DNA of 64,000 bases, taken from Rudaeicoccus suwonensis. GTDB taxonomy: Bacteria > Actinomycetota > Actinomycetes > Actinomycetales > Dermatophilaceae. The position numbers were made by a program, and so were the translations under genes. Positions 26,771 through 35,656 of this stretch are shown in pieces. The stretch lies in contig NZ_VIVQ01000001.1 of the NCBI RefSeq assembly GCF_007829035.1, forward strand, positions 930,001 to 994,000, written 5' to 3'. Below the pieces are notes generated by a model. The model did no database searches, was not told the DNA's origin, and saw only the letters and a program-made list of their open reading frames with translations. How positions within the stretch are numbered: the first letter of the stretch is position 1; the number at the start of each line of letters is the position of its first letter.

Positions 26771-28093
26771 TCACGATCCGGCGCTCTGGCTCACCGAGAT
26801 CGGGGTGTCATTGCGGAGTGCGGTGAACAGTTGCGTGGCGCGGGTGCTGTCCCACAACACCGTCGACTGACCGTCGACGTAGTAGTTGGCGTTGGCGACC
26901 GGCACCTGCACCGACTCCCCGCCGGCGGTGATGCCCTTGAGGGTCCACATGATCTTCAGCGCGGTCAGCGGCGACATGCCTTTGTTGACCGCAATGCCTT
27001 GGGCGCCGGATTCCCCGATGCTCTTCAGCCGCCACGGCACCAGCAGGTTCCCGGGCGTCGCGATCTTTTTCATCAGCGCGCCGAGGAACTGCCGCTGATG
27101 CTCGGCTCTGGCTAGGTCGCCCGTTGCGAAGGCGTGCCGGGATCGCACGTAACCTAGGGCGTTGGCACCGCTCAGGTTCTGGCAGCCGGCCGGCAGATTG
27201 ATGTGCGCGTAGTCGTCCTTCACGGCTTCCGGCAGGCACATGCGCACGCCGCCGACGGCGTCCACGACGCCGGCGAAGCCGCCGAAACCGATCTCCATGT
27301 AGTCGTCGATACGTAGGTCGGTGGCCTGCTCGACGGTCTGCACGAGCAGCTTCGGGCCGCCATACGTGAATGCGGCGTTGATCTTGCCGTGTCCGTAACC
27401 CGGGATCGCCACCCAACTGTCGCGCGGGATGCTCACCAACGTGGGGGAGCCGCTGGAGGACATGTGCAGAATCATGATCGAGTCGGTGTGCGCGGCTCCC
27501 TCGGAGACATTGCTGCCACCGGTGCGCAGGGCCTTGGCCTGCGCGCTGGTGAGCCCGGCCCGGGAGTCCGACCCCACGAGCAGGACGTTCGTGCCCTTAC
27601 CCGGGCTCGGCCGGCCACTCGTCGGGAAGGCGTCGACCTTGGTGACCTTGCCCCACGCCGACATGCCGGCCCACACCAGCAGACCGGCCCACAACGCGAC
27701 GACGAGCACGAGCACCCCGAACACGCGCAACGCTGTGCGCTTGCGGCGGCGGGGTCGGCGCGCAGGTGCTGGCGGATCAGCGGGCCGACCGGTGCCACCG
27801 CCGCCGTAGCCCCGGCCGCTGTCGTAACCGCCATCGCGCCCACCGGGCCCGGCAGCCGGACCCGCGCCACGCGTCGGCATCACGCGCGTCGAGTCGAAAC
27901 CCTCGGCATACCCGCCGGCGTTCCAGCGATCGCCCGGCTGCACCGGCGCGCGGCCCGGTACCCGTGCCTGCCCCTGGCCGGGGGAGCGGACCGGGATCTG
28001 CTGGGGTTCTTCGGCGGGGCGTCGTCGAACGCGCGGGGGTCGTGCTGCCCCGCGGCGGGTGTCGACGATGATCGCGTCGTCGTCATCGGGCAT
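26771..28093 (-). CDS. LytR-CpsA-Psr (LCP) family glycopolymer ligase
   Basis: Of 440 residues, about 1-118 are a cytoplasmic, disordered Arg/Pro/Gly-rich region; one membrane span follows (about 120-145, after RRRKRTALR); the rest is an extracellular LCP domain with LLVGSDSRAGLTS, HTDSIMILH, LVSIPRDSWV and YVRSRHAF. LCP enzymes transfer lipid-linked glycopolymers such as teichoic acids or capsule to peptidoglycan. Its neighbours suggest the substrate is the polymer made by this locus. The ATG follows TACCCT at 6 nt and is divergent from a GT2 gene 49 bp away. Confidence 0.92.
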   Translation of the reverse strand: MPDDDDAIIVDTRRGAARPPRVRRRPAEEPQQIPVRSPGQGQARVPGRAPVQPGDRWNAGGYAEGFDSTRVMPTRGAGPAAGPGGRDGGYDSGRGYGGGGTGRPADPPAPARRPRRRKRTALRVFGVLVLVVALWAGLLVWAGMSAWGKVTKVDAFPTSGRPSPGKGTNVLLVGSDSRAGLTSAQAKALRTGGSNVSEGAAHTDSIMILHMSSSGSPTLVSIPRDSWVAIPGYGHGKINAAFTYGGPKLLVQTVEQATDLRIDDYMEIGFGGFAGVVDAVGGVRMCLPEAVKDDYAHINLPAGCQNLSGANALGYVRSRHAFATGDLARAEHQRQFLGALMKKIATPGNLLVPWRLKSIGESGAQGIAVNKGMSPLTALKIMWTLKGITAGGESVQVPVANANYYVDGQSTVLWDSTRATQLFTALRNDTPISVSQSAGS

Positions 28094-28142
28094 CGCTCGA
28101 GGGTAACCCGGCCACCCGTCCGGCTCCTGTAACCTGGAAAGC

Positions 28143-29135
28143 GTGCCTGCTCCCGAAACGCCATCTCAGCACGGTGTTTCGGTGGTGATGCCGATCCTGA
28201 ACGAGGAACGTCATCTGGCCGAATCCGTGCGCGGAATCCTCGCCCAGGAGTGGTCCGGGCCGATCGAGATCATCCTCGCGGTGGGCCCCAGCACCGACCG
28301 CACCGACGACGTTGCAGCGGCTCTGCAGCGGAACGACGCGCGGATCCGGCGTGTGGACAACCCGACCGGCCGCACCCCGGAGGCGCTGAACCGAGCGATC
28401 GCCGAGGCGTCATACGACATCGTCTGCCGCGTCGACGGTCACGGGATCCTGTCAACCGACTACCTCGCGACCGCCGTGCGCACTCTCGATGAGACCGGCG
28501 CCGCAAACGTCGGCGGCATCATGGATGCCGAAGGCACTACGCCGTTCGAGTGCGCGGTGGCCGTCGCGATGAAGTCCAAGATCGGTGTCGGCGGGGTCAA
28601 GTTCAAACAAGGCGGCAGCGCCGGTGAGGCCGACACGGTCTACCTCGGCGTCTTTCGGCGGGAATGGTTGGAGCGTGTCGGCGGGTATGACGAGCGCTTC
28701 ACCCGCGCCCAGGACTGGGAGATGAACTTTCGCATCCGGGCTGCCGGCGGCGTCGTGTGGTTCACCCCCGAGATGCGGGTCGCCTACCGTCCGCGGGGCT
28801 CCTTCTCGGCGCTGTCGCGGCAGTACCGCGAGTACGGCCGGTGGCGCCGCGTCGTGGCCCGCCGGCACAAGGGTTCGATCAACGCGCGTTATCTCGCGCC
28901 ACCGACCGCCGTCGCGCTAGTGGCGGCGGGCGCCGTCGGAGGTCTGCTGTGGCGGCCGCTGTGGGTGATCCCGCTCACGTATGCCGGTGGCGTTGTCCTC
29001 GGTGGCGCTTTCATCTCCGCCGGAGAGAAACCGTCAGTCCGCCTACGGGTTCCTGCCGTTCTCGCCACGATGCACATGTCGTGGGGTTTTGGCTTCCTGG
29101 CAAGTCGGATCCGACTCACCGAAGACGTCCAGTAA
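28143..29135 (+). CDS. GT2 glycosyltransferase (ExoA-like)
   Basis: 330 residues. A GT-A domain (1-230) with SVVMPILNEERHLAESVRGI, VGPSTDRT, the DxD-like CRVDGHG, and GGYDERFTRAQDWEMNFRI; then two hydrophobic spans near the C-terminus. This layout resembles succinoglycan ExoA-type transferases that elongate lipid-linked sugars at the membrane. The GTG follows TAACCT at 7 nt. It leads directly into the ABC exporter genes, so it probably builds the exported polymer. Confidence 0.88.
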   Translation: MPAPETPSQHGVSVVMPILNEERHLAESVRGILAQEWSGPIEIILAVGPSTDRTDDVAAALQRNDARIRRVDNPTGRTPEALNRAIAEASYDIVCRVDGHGILSTDYLATAVRTLDETGAANVGGIMDAEGTTPFECAVAVAMKSKIGVGGVKFKQGGSAGEADTVYLGVFRREWLERVGGYDERFTRAQDWEMNFRIRAAGGVVWFTPEMRVAYRPRGSFSALSRQYREYGRWRRVVARRHKGSINARYLAPPTAVALVAAGAVGGLLWRPLWVIPLTYAGGVVLGGAFISAGEKPSVRLRVPAVLATMHMSWGFGFLASRIRLTEDVQ

Positions 29136-29213
29136 ACATCCAGAAGAATCCCGGTACGCTGGCCGACTGAAACCGGACAGCCTCCGATTGATCACCGAAG
29201 CTCAGAGGAATTG

Positions 29214-30044
29214 ATGAATCTCTTGTCGCGTGTCGCGCGCATCTGGGAATACCGCGGAGTCATGTGGATCCTGGTGAAACGTGACCTCCGGGTTCGCTAT
29301 GCACGCAGCGTGCTGGGCTACCTGTGGACGTTGATCGACCCACTTGCGATGACGCTGGTCTACTGGTTCGTCTTCGACAAGATCTACGGCATGAAGAGCG
29401 AAACGCGCAGTGAAGGCATTCCGTTCGTGCTGTTCATGGTCGCCGGAATCCTGGCGTGGAACTGGTTCAACATGTCGGTCAACGAGACCGCACGCGCCCT
29501 GTATGCCGAGCGTTTGCTGGTCCGGTCGACCAACCTGCCGCGTGAGATGTGGGTCATCCGGGTCGTGCTGTCCAAGGGCATCGAGCACCTGATGTCACTG
29601 CCGATCCTCATCGTGTTCACGACGTGGTTCTGGGCGCATGGTCAGGTCCATCTGAACATCAAGCTGTTGTTGTGGATACCGGCGCTGATTCTCGAGCTCA
29701 TCCTGTGCATCGGCGTCGGGCTTGTGATGGCGCCGGTCACCGCGCTCATCGACGACTTCGTCCGCGTGGTGCGCATCGTGCTGCGTATGGGGTTCTACTT
29801 CACCCCGATCGTGTACTCGCTGCAGTTCCTGGAAGAGAAGCGATCCTCCCTGCACTGGTTGGCGCGGGTGTTGGAATTCAACCCACTCACGGCGATCAAT
29901 GACCTCTACCGCCAAGGCATGCTGACCCGCGCCACCCCGGACTACCACATCTGGTTGATCGGTCTGGTGGTCAGTCTCGCGTGGCTGGTCTTCGGCATGT
30001 GGATCTTCGCCAAGCTCGAGAAGCCGATCCTGAAGGAGATCTGA
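29214..30044 (+). CDS. ABC-2 polysaccharide export permease
   Basis: 276 residues with six hydrophobic spans. The N-terminal stretch RVARIWEYRGVMWILVKRDLRVRYARSVLGYLWTLIDPLAM is the amphipathic gate helix and first span of the TagG/Wzm permease family. It forms the channel for a lipid-linked glycopolymer. ATG 29214 has AGAGGA upstream; a TTG at 29211 is less likely. The cognate ATPase follows after 3 bp. Confidence 0.93.
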   Translation: MNLLSRVARIWEYRGVMWILVKRDLRVRYARSVLGYLWTLIDPLAMTLVYWFVFDKIYGMKSETRSEGIPFVLFMVAGILAWNWFNMSVNETARALYAERLLVRSTNLPREMWVIRVVLSKGIEHLMSLPILIVFTTWFWAHGQVHLNIKLLLWIPALILELILCIGVGLVMAPVTALIDDFVRVVRIVLRMGFYFTPIVYSLQFLEEKRSSLHWLARVLEFNPLTAINDLYRQGMLTRATPDYHIWLIGLVVSLAWLVFGMWIFAKLEKPILKEI

Positions 30045-30047
30045 GTC

Positions 30048-30920
30048 GTGTCGATTCCCGCCTCCAGCGATGTGCACTGGAAGACAAACTACGGCGAGCC
30101 GGTCATCACAGTCGACAACCTCGGCATCGAGTTCCTGACCGGACGCAAGCGCAGTCTGTCCCTTCGCGAGATCATCTTCCAGCGGAGGATGACCCACGAG
30201 AAGGAAACCTTCTGGGCCCTGAAGAACATCTCGTTCCAGGTGGGCCGTGGTGAGGCTGTCGGCCTGGTCGGCAGCAACGGTGGCGGCAAGTCCACGCTGT
30301 TGAAAATGATCGCCGGCACGCTGCTGCCTGATGAGGGCAAGGCGACCGTCCGCGAGGGTGTCGCCCCGCTGATCGAACTCACCGGTGGTTTCATCGCCGA
30401 GTTGTCCGGCCGCGAGAACATCTACATGGCTGCCGGATTGCACGGTATGTCGAAGGAGAAGATCGAGGAGCGCTTCGACGACATCGTCGACTTCGCCGGC
30501 CCCAAGGTCCGCGACTCGCTCGACGTGCCCTACCGGCACTACTCCTCCGGTATGCAGGTGCGGCTCGGTTTCGCCGTCATCACCTGTCTGGACGAGCCGA
30601 TCATCCTGGTCGACGAGGTGCTCGCCGTCGGCGATGCGGCCTTCCGCGAGAAGTGCTACCAGCGGATGGAAGCCCTTCTCGAACAGGGCCGCACACTGTT
30701 CCTCGTCTCGCACTCCGAGGGTGACCTGCTGCGTTTCTGCACCCGGGGGATCTACCTCAAGGGCGGCAAGATGGTGCTGGACAGCGACATGGAGTCGGTG
30801 ATGAAGGCCTACATGGAAGACCTGCTGGGTGTTCCGTGGATCCCACCGAAGGAACGCAACGCGGAGGACGCGTTGTACAACCGGCGCGACCGCACCGCCA
30901 AGGGCTTCAAGGTCGAGTGA
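30048..30920 (+). CDS. ABC polysaccharide exporter ATPase (TagH/Wzt-like)
   Basis: 290 residues. Walker A at 74-82 (GSNGGGKST), signature YSSGMQVRLGFA, Walker B IILVDEVLAVGD, and a His switch in LVSHSEGD. It lacks the long C-terminal carbohydrate-binding domain of Wzt, so export is probably not tied to recognition of a terminal cap by this subunit. The N-terminal extension (1-55) matches TagH-type ATPases. AAGGAG lies 9 nt before the GTG. Confidence 0.93.
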   Translation: MSIPASSDVHWKTNYGEPVITVDNLGIEFLTGRKRSLSLREIIFQRRMTHEKETFWALKNISFQVGRGEAVGLVGSNGGGKSTLLKMIAGTLLPDEGKATVREGVAPLIELTGGFIAELSGRENIYMAAGLHGMSKEKIEERFDDIVDFAGPKVRDSLDVPYRHYSSGMQVRLGFAVITCLDEPIILVDEVLAVGDAAFREKCYQRMEALLEQGRTLFLVSHSEGDLLRFCTRGIYLKGGKMVLDSDMESVMKAYMEDLLGVPWIPPKERNAEDALYNRRDRTAKGFKVE

Positions 30921-30965
30921 CGTATGCCGCGGCGCGCGCCGCTAGCAGGCGCGCCGCGGCATACG
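30921..30965. terminator. 17-bp perfect-stem hairpin, convergent boundary
   Basis: CGTATGCCGCGGCGCGC (30921-30937) pairs perfectly with 30949-30965 around an 11-nt loop. It begins directly after the ABC ATPase stop and ends 7 bp before the stop of the convergent CoA-transferase gene. A very stable bidirectional terminator candidate without a T tract. Confidence 0.75.
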
Positions 30966-30972
30966 CGAGGTC

Positions 30973-31605
30973 TCAGAGCAGGTCGGGGCCGGTCGCAGCG
31001 CGGACTTCGGCTTCGGTGACGCCCTCGGCGACCTCGACGAGCACCAGTCCGGCGTCGGTCACGTCGATGACCGCCAGGTCGGTGATGATGCGTTGCACCA
31101 CCCGGCGCCCGGTCAGCGGAAGCGAACACTCCTGCACGATCTTGTGCGAGCCGTCCTTGGCGACATGCTCCATCAGCACGATCACCTTGCGCGCGCCGTG
31201 GACGAGATCCATCGCGCCGCCCATGCCCTTGACCATTTTGCCCGGGATCATCCAGTTGGCGATGTCACCGCGCTGCGACACCTGCATCGCGCCCAGGATC
31301 GCCGCATCGACCTTGCCGCCGCGGATCATCCCGAAGCTGGTGGCCGAGTCGAAGATCGAGGCGCCCTTGCGGACCGTCACGGTCTCCTTACCGGCGTTGA
31401 TCAGGTCGGGGTCGACGTCCTCGTCGAACGGGTACGCGCCGACGCCGAGCAGGCCGTTCTCGGACTGCAGCACGAGTTCGACGTCGTCGGCCACGTAGTT
31501 GGGCACGAGCGTCGGCAGGCCGATGCCGAGGTTCACGTAGTCGCCGTCGGCGAGTTCGGCCGCAGCGCGCGCGGCCATCTGGGTGCGGGACAGTGCCATC
31601 GTCAT
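30973..31605 (-). CDS. 3-oxoacid CoA-transferase, subunit B
   Basis: 210 residues. [12 protein letters not shown] and the active-site Glu in SENGLLGVG identify subunit B, along with [15 protein letters not shown] and [16 protein letters not shown]. With subunit A it moves CoA between succinate and a 3-oxoacid such as acetoacetate. ATG 31605 overlaps the subunit A stop by 4 bp. It lies within the glycopolymer region but has no evident role in it. Confidence 0.92.
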   Translation of the reverse strand: MTMALSRTQMAARAAAELADGDYVNLGIGLPTLVPNYVADDVELVLQSENGLLGVGAYPFDEDVDPDLINAGKETVTVRKGASIFDSATSFGMIRGGKVDAAILGAMQVSQRGDIANWMIPGKMVKGMGGAMDLVHGARKVIVLMEHVAKDGSHKIVQECSLPLTGRRVVQRIITDLAVIDVTDAGLVLVEVAEGVTEAEVRAATGPDLL

Positions 31606-32372
31606 ACCTCTCGGACGGTGCGCTTCTCGATGCGCTTGTCGGCGGCCTGATCCGGTGTCAGCGCGACCACCCGGTGCACGTAGATCCCGGGCAGGTGGAC
31701 GTCGTCCGGATCGATGTCGCCGGGGTCCACGAGCTCTTCGACCTCGGCGACGGTGATGCGCCCGGCCATGGCGCACAGCGGGTTGAAGTTGCGGGCGGTG
31801 GAGTGGAACACCAGGTTGCCGTGCCGGTCGCCCTTCGCGGCGCGTACCAAGGCAAAGTCGGTCACAATCGAGTGCTCGAGCACGAACTGCCTTGTGTTGC
31901 CGTTGAATTCGAAATCGCGCACCTCCTTGGGCGGGGATGCGATCGCGACCGAACCGTCGCTGTCGTAGCGCCACGGCATGCCCCCATCGGCGACCTGGGT
32001 GCCGACGCCGGTTGCGGTGAAGAACGCCGGTATGCCGTCGCCGCCGGCGCGCAGCTTCTCCGCGAGAGTGCCTTGAGGGGTGAGCTCGACCTCGAGTTCG
32101 CCGTGGAGGTATTGCCGGGCGAACTCTTTGTTCTCACCGACGTATGACGCGATGATCCGGCGGATGCGCTTGTCCTGCAACAGGATTCCGAGGCCCCAGT
32201 CGTCGACTCCACAGTTGTTGGAGACGATCTCGAGCTGATCCACGCCGGCGTCGTGCAGCGCGGCGATGAGCACATTCGGGATACCACACAGCCCGAAACC
32301 ACCCACCGCAAGAGAAGCACCGGGGTGGATGTCGGCGACCGCCTCGGCGGCAGAGCAGACGACTTTGTCCAT
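31602..32372 (-). CDS. 3-oxoacid CoA-transferase, subunit A
   Basis: 256 residues with the CoA-transferase A fold: [62 protein letters not shown] and the C-terminal [12 protein letters not shown] 32372 follows TAACGT at 7 nt (leaderless pattern). Coupled to subunit B by an ATGA overlap. Confidence 0.93.
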   Translation of the reverse strand: MDKVVCSAAEAVADIHPGASLAVGGFGLCGIPNVLIAALHDAGVDQLEIVSNNCGVDDWGLGILLQDKRIRRIIASYVGENKEFARQYLHGELEVELTPQGTLAEKLRAGGDGIPAFFTATGVGTQVADGGMPWRYDSDGSVAIASPPKEVRDFEFNGNTRQFVLEHSIVTDFALVRAAKGDRHGNLVFHSTARNFNPLCAMAGRITVAEVEELVDPGDIDPDDVHLPGIYVHRVVALTPDQAADKRIEKRTVREV

Positions 32373-32406
32373 GTGATGGACGTTACATGCCCGCGAGTCG
32401 GCGCCG

Positions 32407-33021
32407 TCACACGGCCGCGGTGACGCCTTCGTCCTGCAGGCGGCCCGCGCGTCGGGAGGTGTCCTCGTGCGCGAACAGGATCACCGAACCGTCCGCTGCC
32501 AGCACGTCGGCGGCCGTCCGCAGCACCTCGGGCTGCGTGCCTTCGAGGACCGTCCGCGGGCTCGCGGCGTCGACGGGGCGGATCAGGTCGCGATAGCTGA
32601 CCGGGGCAGGCCGGTCGATCGCCGGACGACTGAGATCGACCGGCAGGTAGACCGTGAACTGGTCCGCGGCGGAAGCGATCTCGCTCTTGGCGAGCGAAGC
32701 CTCCGGCTCGACCAGATCGCCGGCGGTCATCGAGATGACCACGTCGGCATCGTCGTCGCCGGACACCGTCGCGCCGACCGCCCAGATCGCCAGCGCCCAG
32801 TACAACGTGCGCCAGTGCGTCGGTGGCAGGTCCAGGCGCACCGTGCTGCCGGGCTCGGCCCCACATTCGTCCTGCAACCAGTTCGCGGCCTTGGCGACCC
32901 AGTTGCCGAGCACCCTGCCGGACAACTCGATGCGTTCACCGCGCGCGTCGTCGTAGAAGGTGACGCGTGGCCGGGACGGGTCGGAAGCGAGCAATGCCGG
33001 CAGAAGGGTGTCAGGGGTCAC
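32407..33021 (-). CDS. TIGR03089-type actinobacterial protein
   Basis: This 204-residue protein looks like a truncated N-terminal part of an AMP-binding enzyme (TPDTLLPALLASDPSRPRVTFYD, LQDECGAEPGSTVRLDLPPTHWRTLYWALAIWAVGA) without the phosphate-binding loop or adenylation motifs. It fits the uncharacterised TIGR03089 family, often found near surface polysaccharide genes in actinobacteria. Enzyme activity should not be assumed. GTG 33021 follows TACCCT at 6 nt; 33 bp separate it from the divergent cytidylyltransferase. Confidence 0.8.
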   Translation of the reverse strand: MTPDTLLPALLASDPSRPRVTFYDDARGERIELSGRVLGNWVAKAANWLQDECGAEPGSTVRLDLPPTHWRTLYWALAIWAVGATVSGDDDADVVISMTAGDLVEPEASLAKSEIASAADQFTVYLPVDLSRPAIDRPAPVSYRDLIRPVDAASPRTVLEGTQPEVLRTAADVLAADGSVILFAHEDTSRRAGRLQDEGVTAAV

Positions 33022-33027
33022 TACTGC

Positions 33028-33046
33028 AGGGTAAGCGGGATACGGT
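33028..33046. promoter_or_regulatory. Back-to-back leaderless -10 boxes
   Basis: TACCCT on the minus strand (33028-33033, 6 nt from GTG 33021) and TACGGT on the plus strand (33041-33046, 8 nt from ATG 33055) share a 33-bp gap. Both promoters must have overlapping -35 regions, so the two genes are likely to be co-regulated or to interfere. Confidence 0.45.
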
Positions 33047-33054
33047 CTGCGTCC

Positions 33055-34398
33055 ATGGGTGTCCGCGTGCTGATCCAGTCCCGGTTGTCGTCGTCCCGCC
33101 TGCCGGGCAAGGCGCTGCTCACGCTCGCCGGGCGACCGCTGGTGGTGCTGGCGGCACAACGAGCCTCCAACACCGGCATGGACGTGGTCGTCGCGACCAG
33201 TTCAGAGCCCGAGGACGACGTGCTGGCGGCGGCGTTGCAGGTTGCTGAAGTGCCCGTCTTCCGCGGGCCACTGCACGACACCCTGCATCGGTTCACGCTC
33301 GCCGTCGCCGACCTCGCCGACGACGATCTGGTCGTTCGGCTCACCGGCGACAATGTGGGCCCCGACGGCGACTACCTGCAGACGCTGATCGCCGCGATGC
33401 AGCAGGCGGGGGAGAACTACATCCGGGTCACCACCGAGACGATCTACGGGATGGGGGTCGAGGTTTTCACCGCCGGTGTGCTGCGGGCAGCCGACCGGGA
33501 GGCCACCTCGTCATACGACCGCGAGCATGTCACGCCCTGGATCCGCCGGCACACCGCGGATCTGACCTGGATCCCACCGGTCGAAGGTGCCGCCGGGCGG
33601 GTGCGGTGCACCGTCGACACACTGCTGGACTTCACCATCGCCGCGCATGCCCTCGCGGGGGTCGGCGATCCGGTGTCGGCCGGCTGGCGCGAACTGCTCG
33701 ACGCCTGGGTGTCCGTCGGTGGTGCGAAGCCCGAGCCGCTGCCCGGCAGCGTCCCGAATCCGATCGGCCTGGGGCCGTGGGTGCTCGGCGGGTCACAGCT
33801 GGGCGCGACCACCAATGCCGACGGTGAGCCGGATGCTGCCGAAGCCTCCCGGTTGATGGAGCGGGCCGTGGCCTCCGGGGTGACCCACATCGAGACCTCG
33901 TTGTCGTATGCCGGCAGCGCGCCGCGCGTCGGTCAGTCCCTCGCCCACGGCCTCAGTGAGCGGGTCGGAGTGATCGCGCTGTTGCCGACCGGGTTGCCCG
34001 ACGGCGCAGACGCAGCGGCCTGGGAGACTCTGGCCCGGCTGCGGTATGCCGCAGTCGACGTGCTCGTGACGGCGAACTGGGCCGACTGGCTGCAGGCGGC
34101 CGAGGCGCTGAGCCTGACCAATGCCTCGAGCATCGCCCGATGTCTGGGAACCGTGGTGGCCGACGAGCACGAGTTCACCGCGGCGATCGAGGACCCGCGA
34201 CTGGGTTACGTCGAACTGCCTCTCGAACTCGCGGATCTGGCTGCTGCCGCTCCTCGCGAGCTGGTGGTCGTGGTGCGATGCCCCGACGCCGTGACCGGCG
34301 CACGGCTGGGCGGAGTGCCGGGCGTCACGGCCGCGCTGGTCGATGCCGGTTCGGTGGATCAGGTGCGCGAGCAGGCCGAGGTCTTCGGTCGGCGCTGA
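33055..34398 (+). CDS. PseF/SpsF-like CMP-sugar cytidylyltransferase fused to an aldo/keto-reductase-like domain
   Basis: 447 residues. Residues 1-235 are a cytidylyltransferase of the NeuA/PseF/SpsF type: VLIQSRLSSSRLPGKALL (nucleotide loop), RLTGDN (95-100), and REHVTPWI. This enzyme would make CMP-pseudaminic acid. Residues 240-447 resemble an aldo/keto reductase (VLGGSQLG, EASRLMERAVASGVTHIETSLSYAG, GQSLA). The AKR catalytic Asp is replaced by Glu280, while Tyr285 remains, and the C-terminal barrel half is poorly conserved, so activity is doubtful. All other Pse enzymes are encoded nearby. Confidence 0.8.
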   Translation: MGVRVLIQSRLSSSRLPGKALLTLAGRPLVVLAAQRASNTGMDVVVATSSEPEDDVLAAALQVAEVPVFRGPLHDTLHRFTLAVADLADDDLVVRLTGDNVGPDGDYLQTLIAAMQQAGENYIRVTTETIYGMGVEVFTAGVLRAADREATSSYDREHVTPWIRRHTADLTWIPPVEGAAGRVRCTVDTLLDFTIAAHALAGVGDPVSAGWRELLDAWVSVGGAKPEPLPGSVPNPIGLGPWVLGGSQLGATTNADGEPDAAEASRLMERAVASGVTHIETSLSYAGSAPRVGQSLAHGLSERVGVIALLPTGLPDGADAAAWETLARLRYAAVDVLVTANWADWLQAAEALSLTNASSIARCLGTVVADEHEFTAAIEDPRLGYVELPLELADLAAAAPRELVVVVRCPDAVTGARLGGVPGVTAALVDAGSVDQVREQAEVFGRR

Positions 34399-34535
34399 TC
34401 CGGGTCGCGAACTGGATGGCTGCTGTGAACGCTTCGCCACCGTCGGGCGGAGGTCAGACCACCCGGCGTGGACCAAGGTGGCGTCGGACCCGAGCGTGCG
34501 AGCCGTCCGTCTGCGATGGTGTGACACACCGCTGC

Positions 34536-35579
34536 TCAGCGGCGGGTGAGCACCGCGTCGAGAGCGTCTGCGACGCGTTCGCGTCCGTGGCCGTCGACGA
34601 GTTCCTGTCCCCGGCGGGCGAGCATGTGCCGCAGGGACTCGTCGTCGAGCAGGTGCGCGAGGGTGTCCGCGGCAGCGGCGTCATACCGCGACAGCGTCCC
34701 GAGGCCCGCGACGACCTCGTGATTCAAGGTTGCGCGGTATCCCTGCTCCTGGTTGTCGACGACGCAGACGACGGCAGTCGGCACGCCCATCGTGAGCAGT
34801 TCCCAGACCGACGAGCCGGACGCGCTGATGGCGAGATCTGCCGTAGCCACGACGGCGGCGAAATCCGGCGACGGGTCGATGACGTCCAGGCTCTGACCGG
34901 CGCCGAGAACAAGCGTTTCGAGGGCCGTTCGTGTGGCCGGGCGGGCAGCGACGACGGTGACCTCGCAGGGTCGCCCGGTGCTCAACAGCGAGGGGACGAC
35001 GACCCCAGCTGCGTCATACGGGTCGGTCCCGCCGAAGACGCACACCACGCGCGGTGGTTGCCGTGCGGGACCGGGGTTCATGGTGTCCCGGCGGTGTGCC
35101 AGGACGCTGGAGCGGAACAGCGCGTAGTCGACCCCGGCGAGAGCGGTCGAGTCCGGCGGGCCGCCGACATGCGGGAGCGCGCCGAGGTTCTGGTCGACAT
35201 ACAGGTCGGCGGATTGAGCCGCGCCGAACGGCCCGTCCACCATCGCCAGCACGCAGACTCCGGCGGAGCGCAGCGCCGCGCCTGATGCGGGGTCGAGTGC
35301 GTAGCCGTCGAGCACGACCGCATCGAAGACTCCGGCCGCTGCAGCAAGGTCCGTCGCGGCAGAGGGGGCGTCGAGCCGGTCGACTCCTGCCGACGCCAGG
35401 CCCTGTTCGAGCCAAGCGACTCCGCCGAGGTCTCCCCACAGGGTGACCTGGTGGCCGCGAGAGCGGAGTTCTTCGCCGAGGGCCAGGCATCGCACCGCAT
35501 GGCCGACGCCGATGGTGCGGCCCGCGTCGCACCGCAGAGCGATGGATGCCGCCGGCGGCGCGGGGGAGCGGTCACTCAC
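34536..35579 (-). CDS. pseG: PseG-type UDP-sugar hydrolase of pseudaminic acid synthesis
   Basis: 347 residues of GT-B type related to MurG. ALRCDAGRTIGVGHAVRCLALGEELRSRGHQV is the PseG signature (with the catalytic His in GxGHxxR), followed by DGYALDP and the C-terminal DLAISASGSSVWELLTMGVPTAVVCVVDNQE. PseG removes UDP from the 2,4-diacetamido-trideoxy-altropyranose intermediate before condensation by PseI. GTG 35579 follows TAGCAT at 7 nt. It is divergent from pseB (77-bp gap). Confidence 0.87.
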   Translation of the reverse strand: MSDRSPAPPAASIALRCDAGRTIGVGHAVRCLALGEELRSRGHQVTLWGDLGGVAWLEQGLASAGVDRLDAPSAATDLAAAAGVFDAVVLDGYALDPASGAALRSAGVCVLAMVDGPFGAAQSADLYVDQNLGALPHVGGPPDSTALAGVDYALFRSSVLAHRRDTMNPGPARQPPRVVCVFGGTDPYDAAGVVVPSLLSTGRPCEVTVVAARPATRTALETLVLGAGQSLDVIDPSPDFAAVVATADLAISASGSSVWELLTMGVPTAVVCVVDNQEQGYRATLNHEVVAGLGTLSRYDAAAADTLAHLLDDESLRHMLARRGQELVDGHGRERVADALDAVLTRR

Positions 35580-35586
35580 CGTGCCG

Positions 35587-35592
35587 ATGCTA
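35587..35592 (-). promoter_or_regulatory. TAGCAT -10-like box before pseG
   Basis: On the minus strand TAGCAT, 7 nt, then GTG 35579, which decides the start over an ORF extended to 35609. Confidence 0.45.
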
Positions 35593-35656
35593 GCCTTTAC
35601 GCTGGCCAACGCCCTGCGGCGAGGCCTGTCGTCGTCGCCTGATTGGGAGTTTTTGC

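Noticed and set aside
30973-32372. CoA-transferase pair as part of the glycopolymer pathway
   Set aside because: Motifs are those of ordinary 3-oxoacid CoA-transferase, with a strong terminator separating it from the exporter operon; its position looks incidental.
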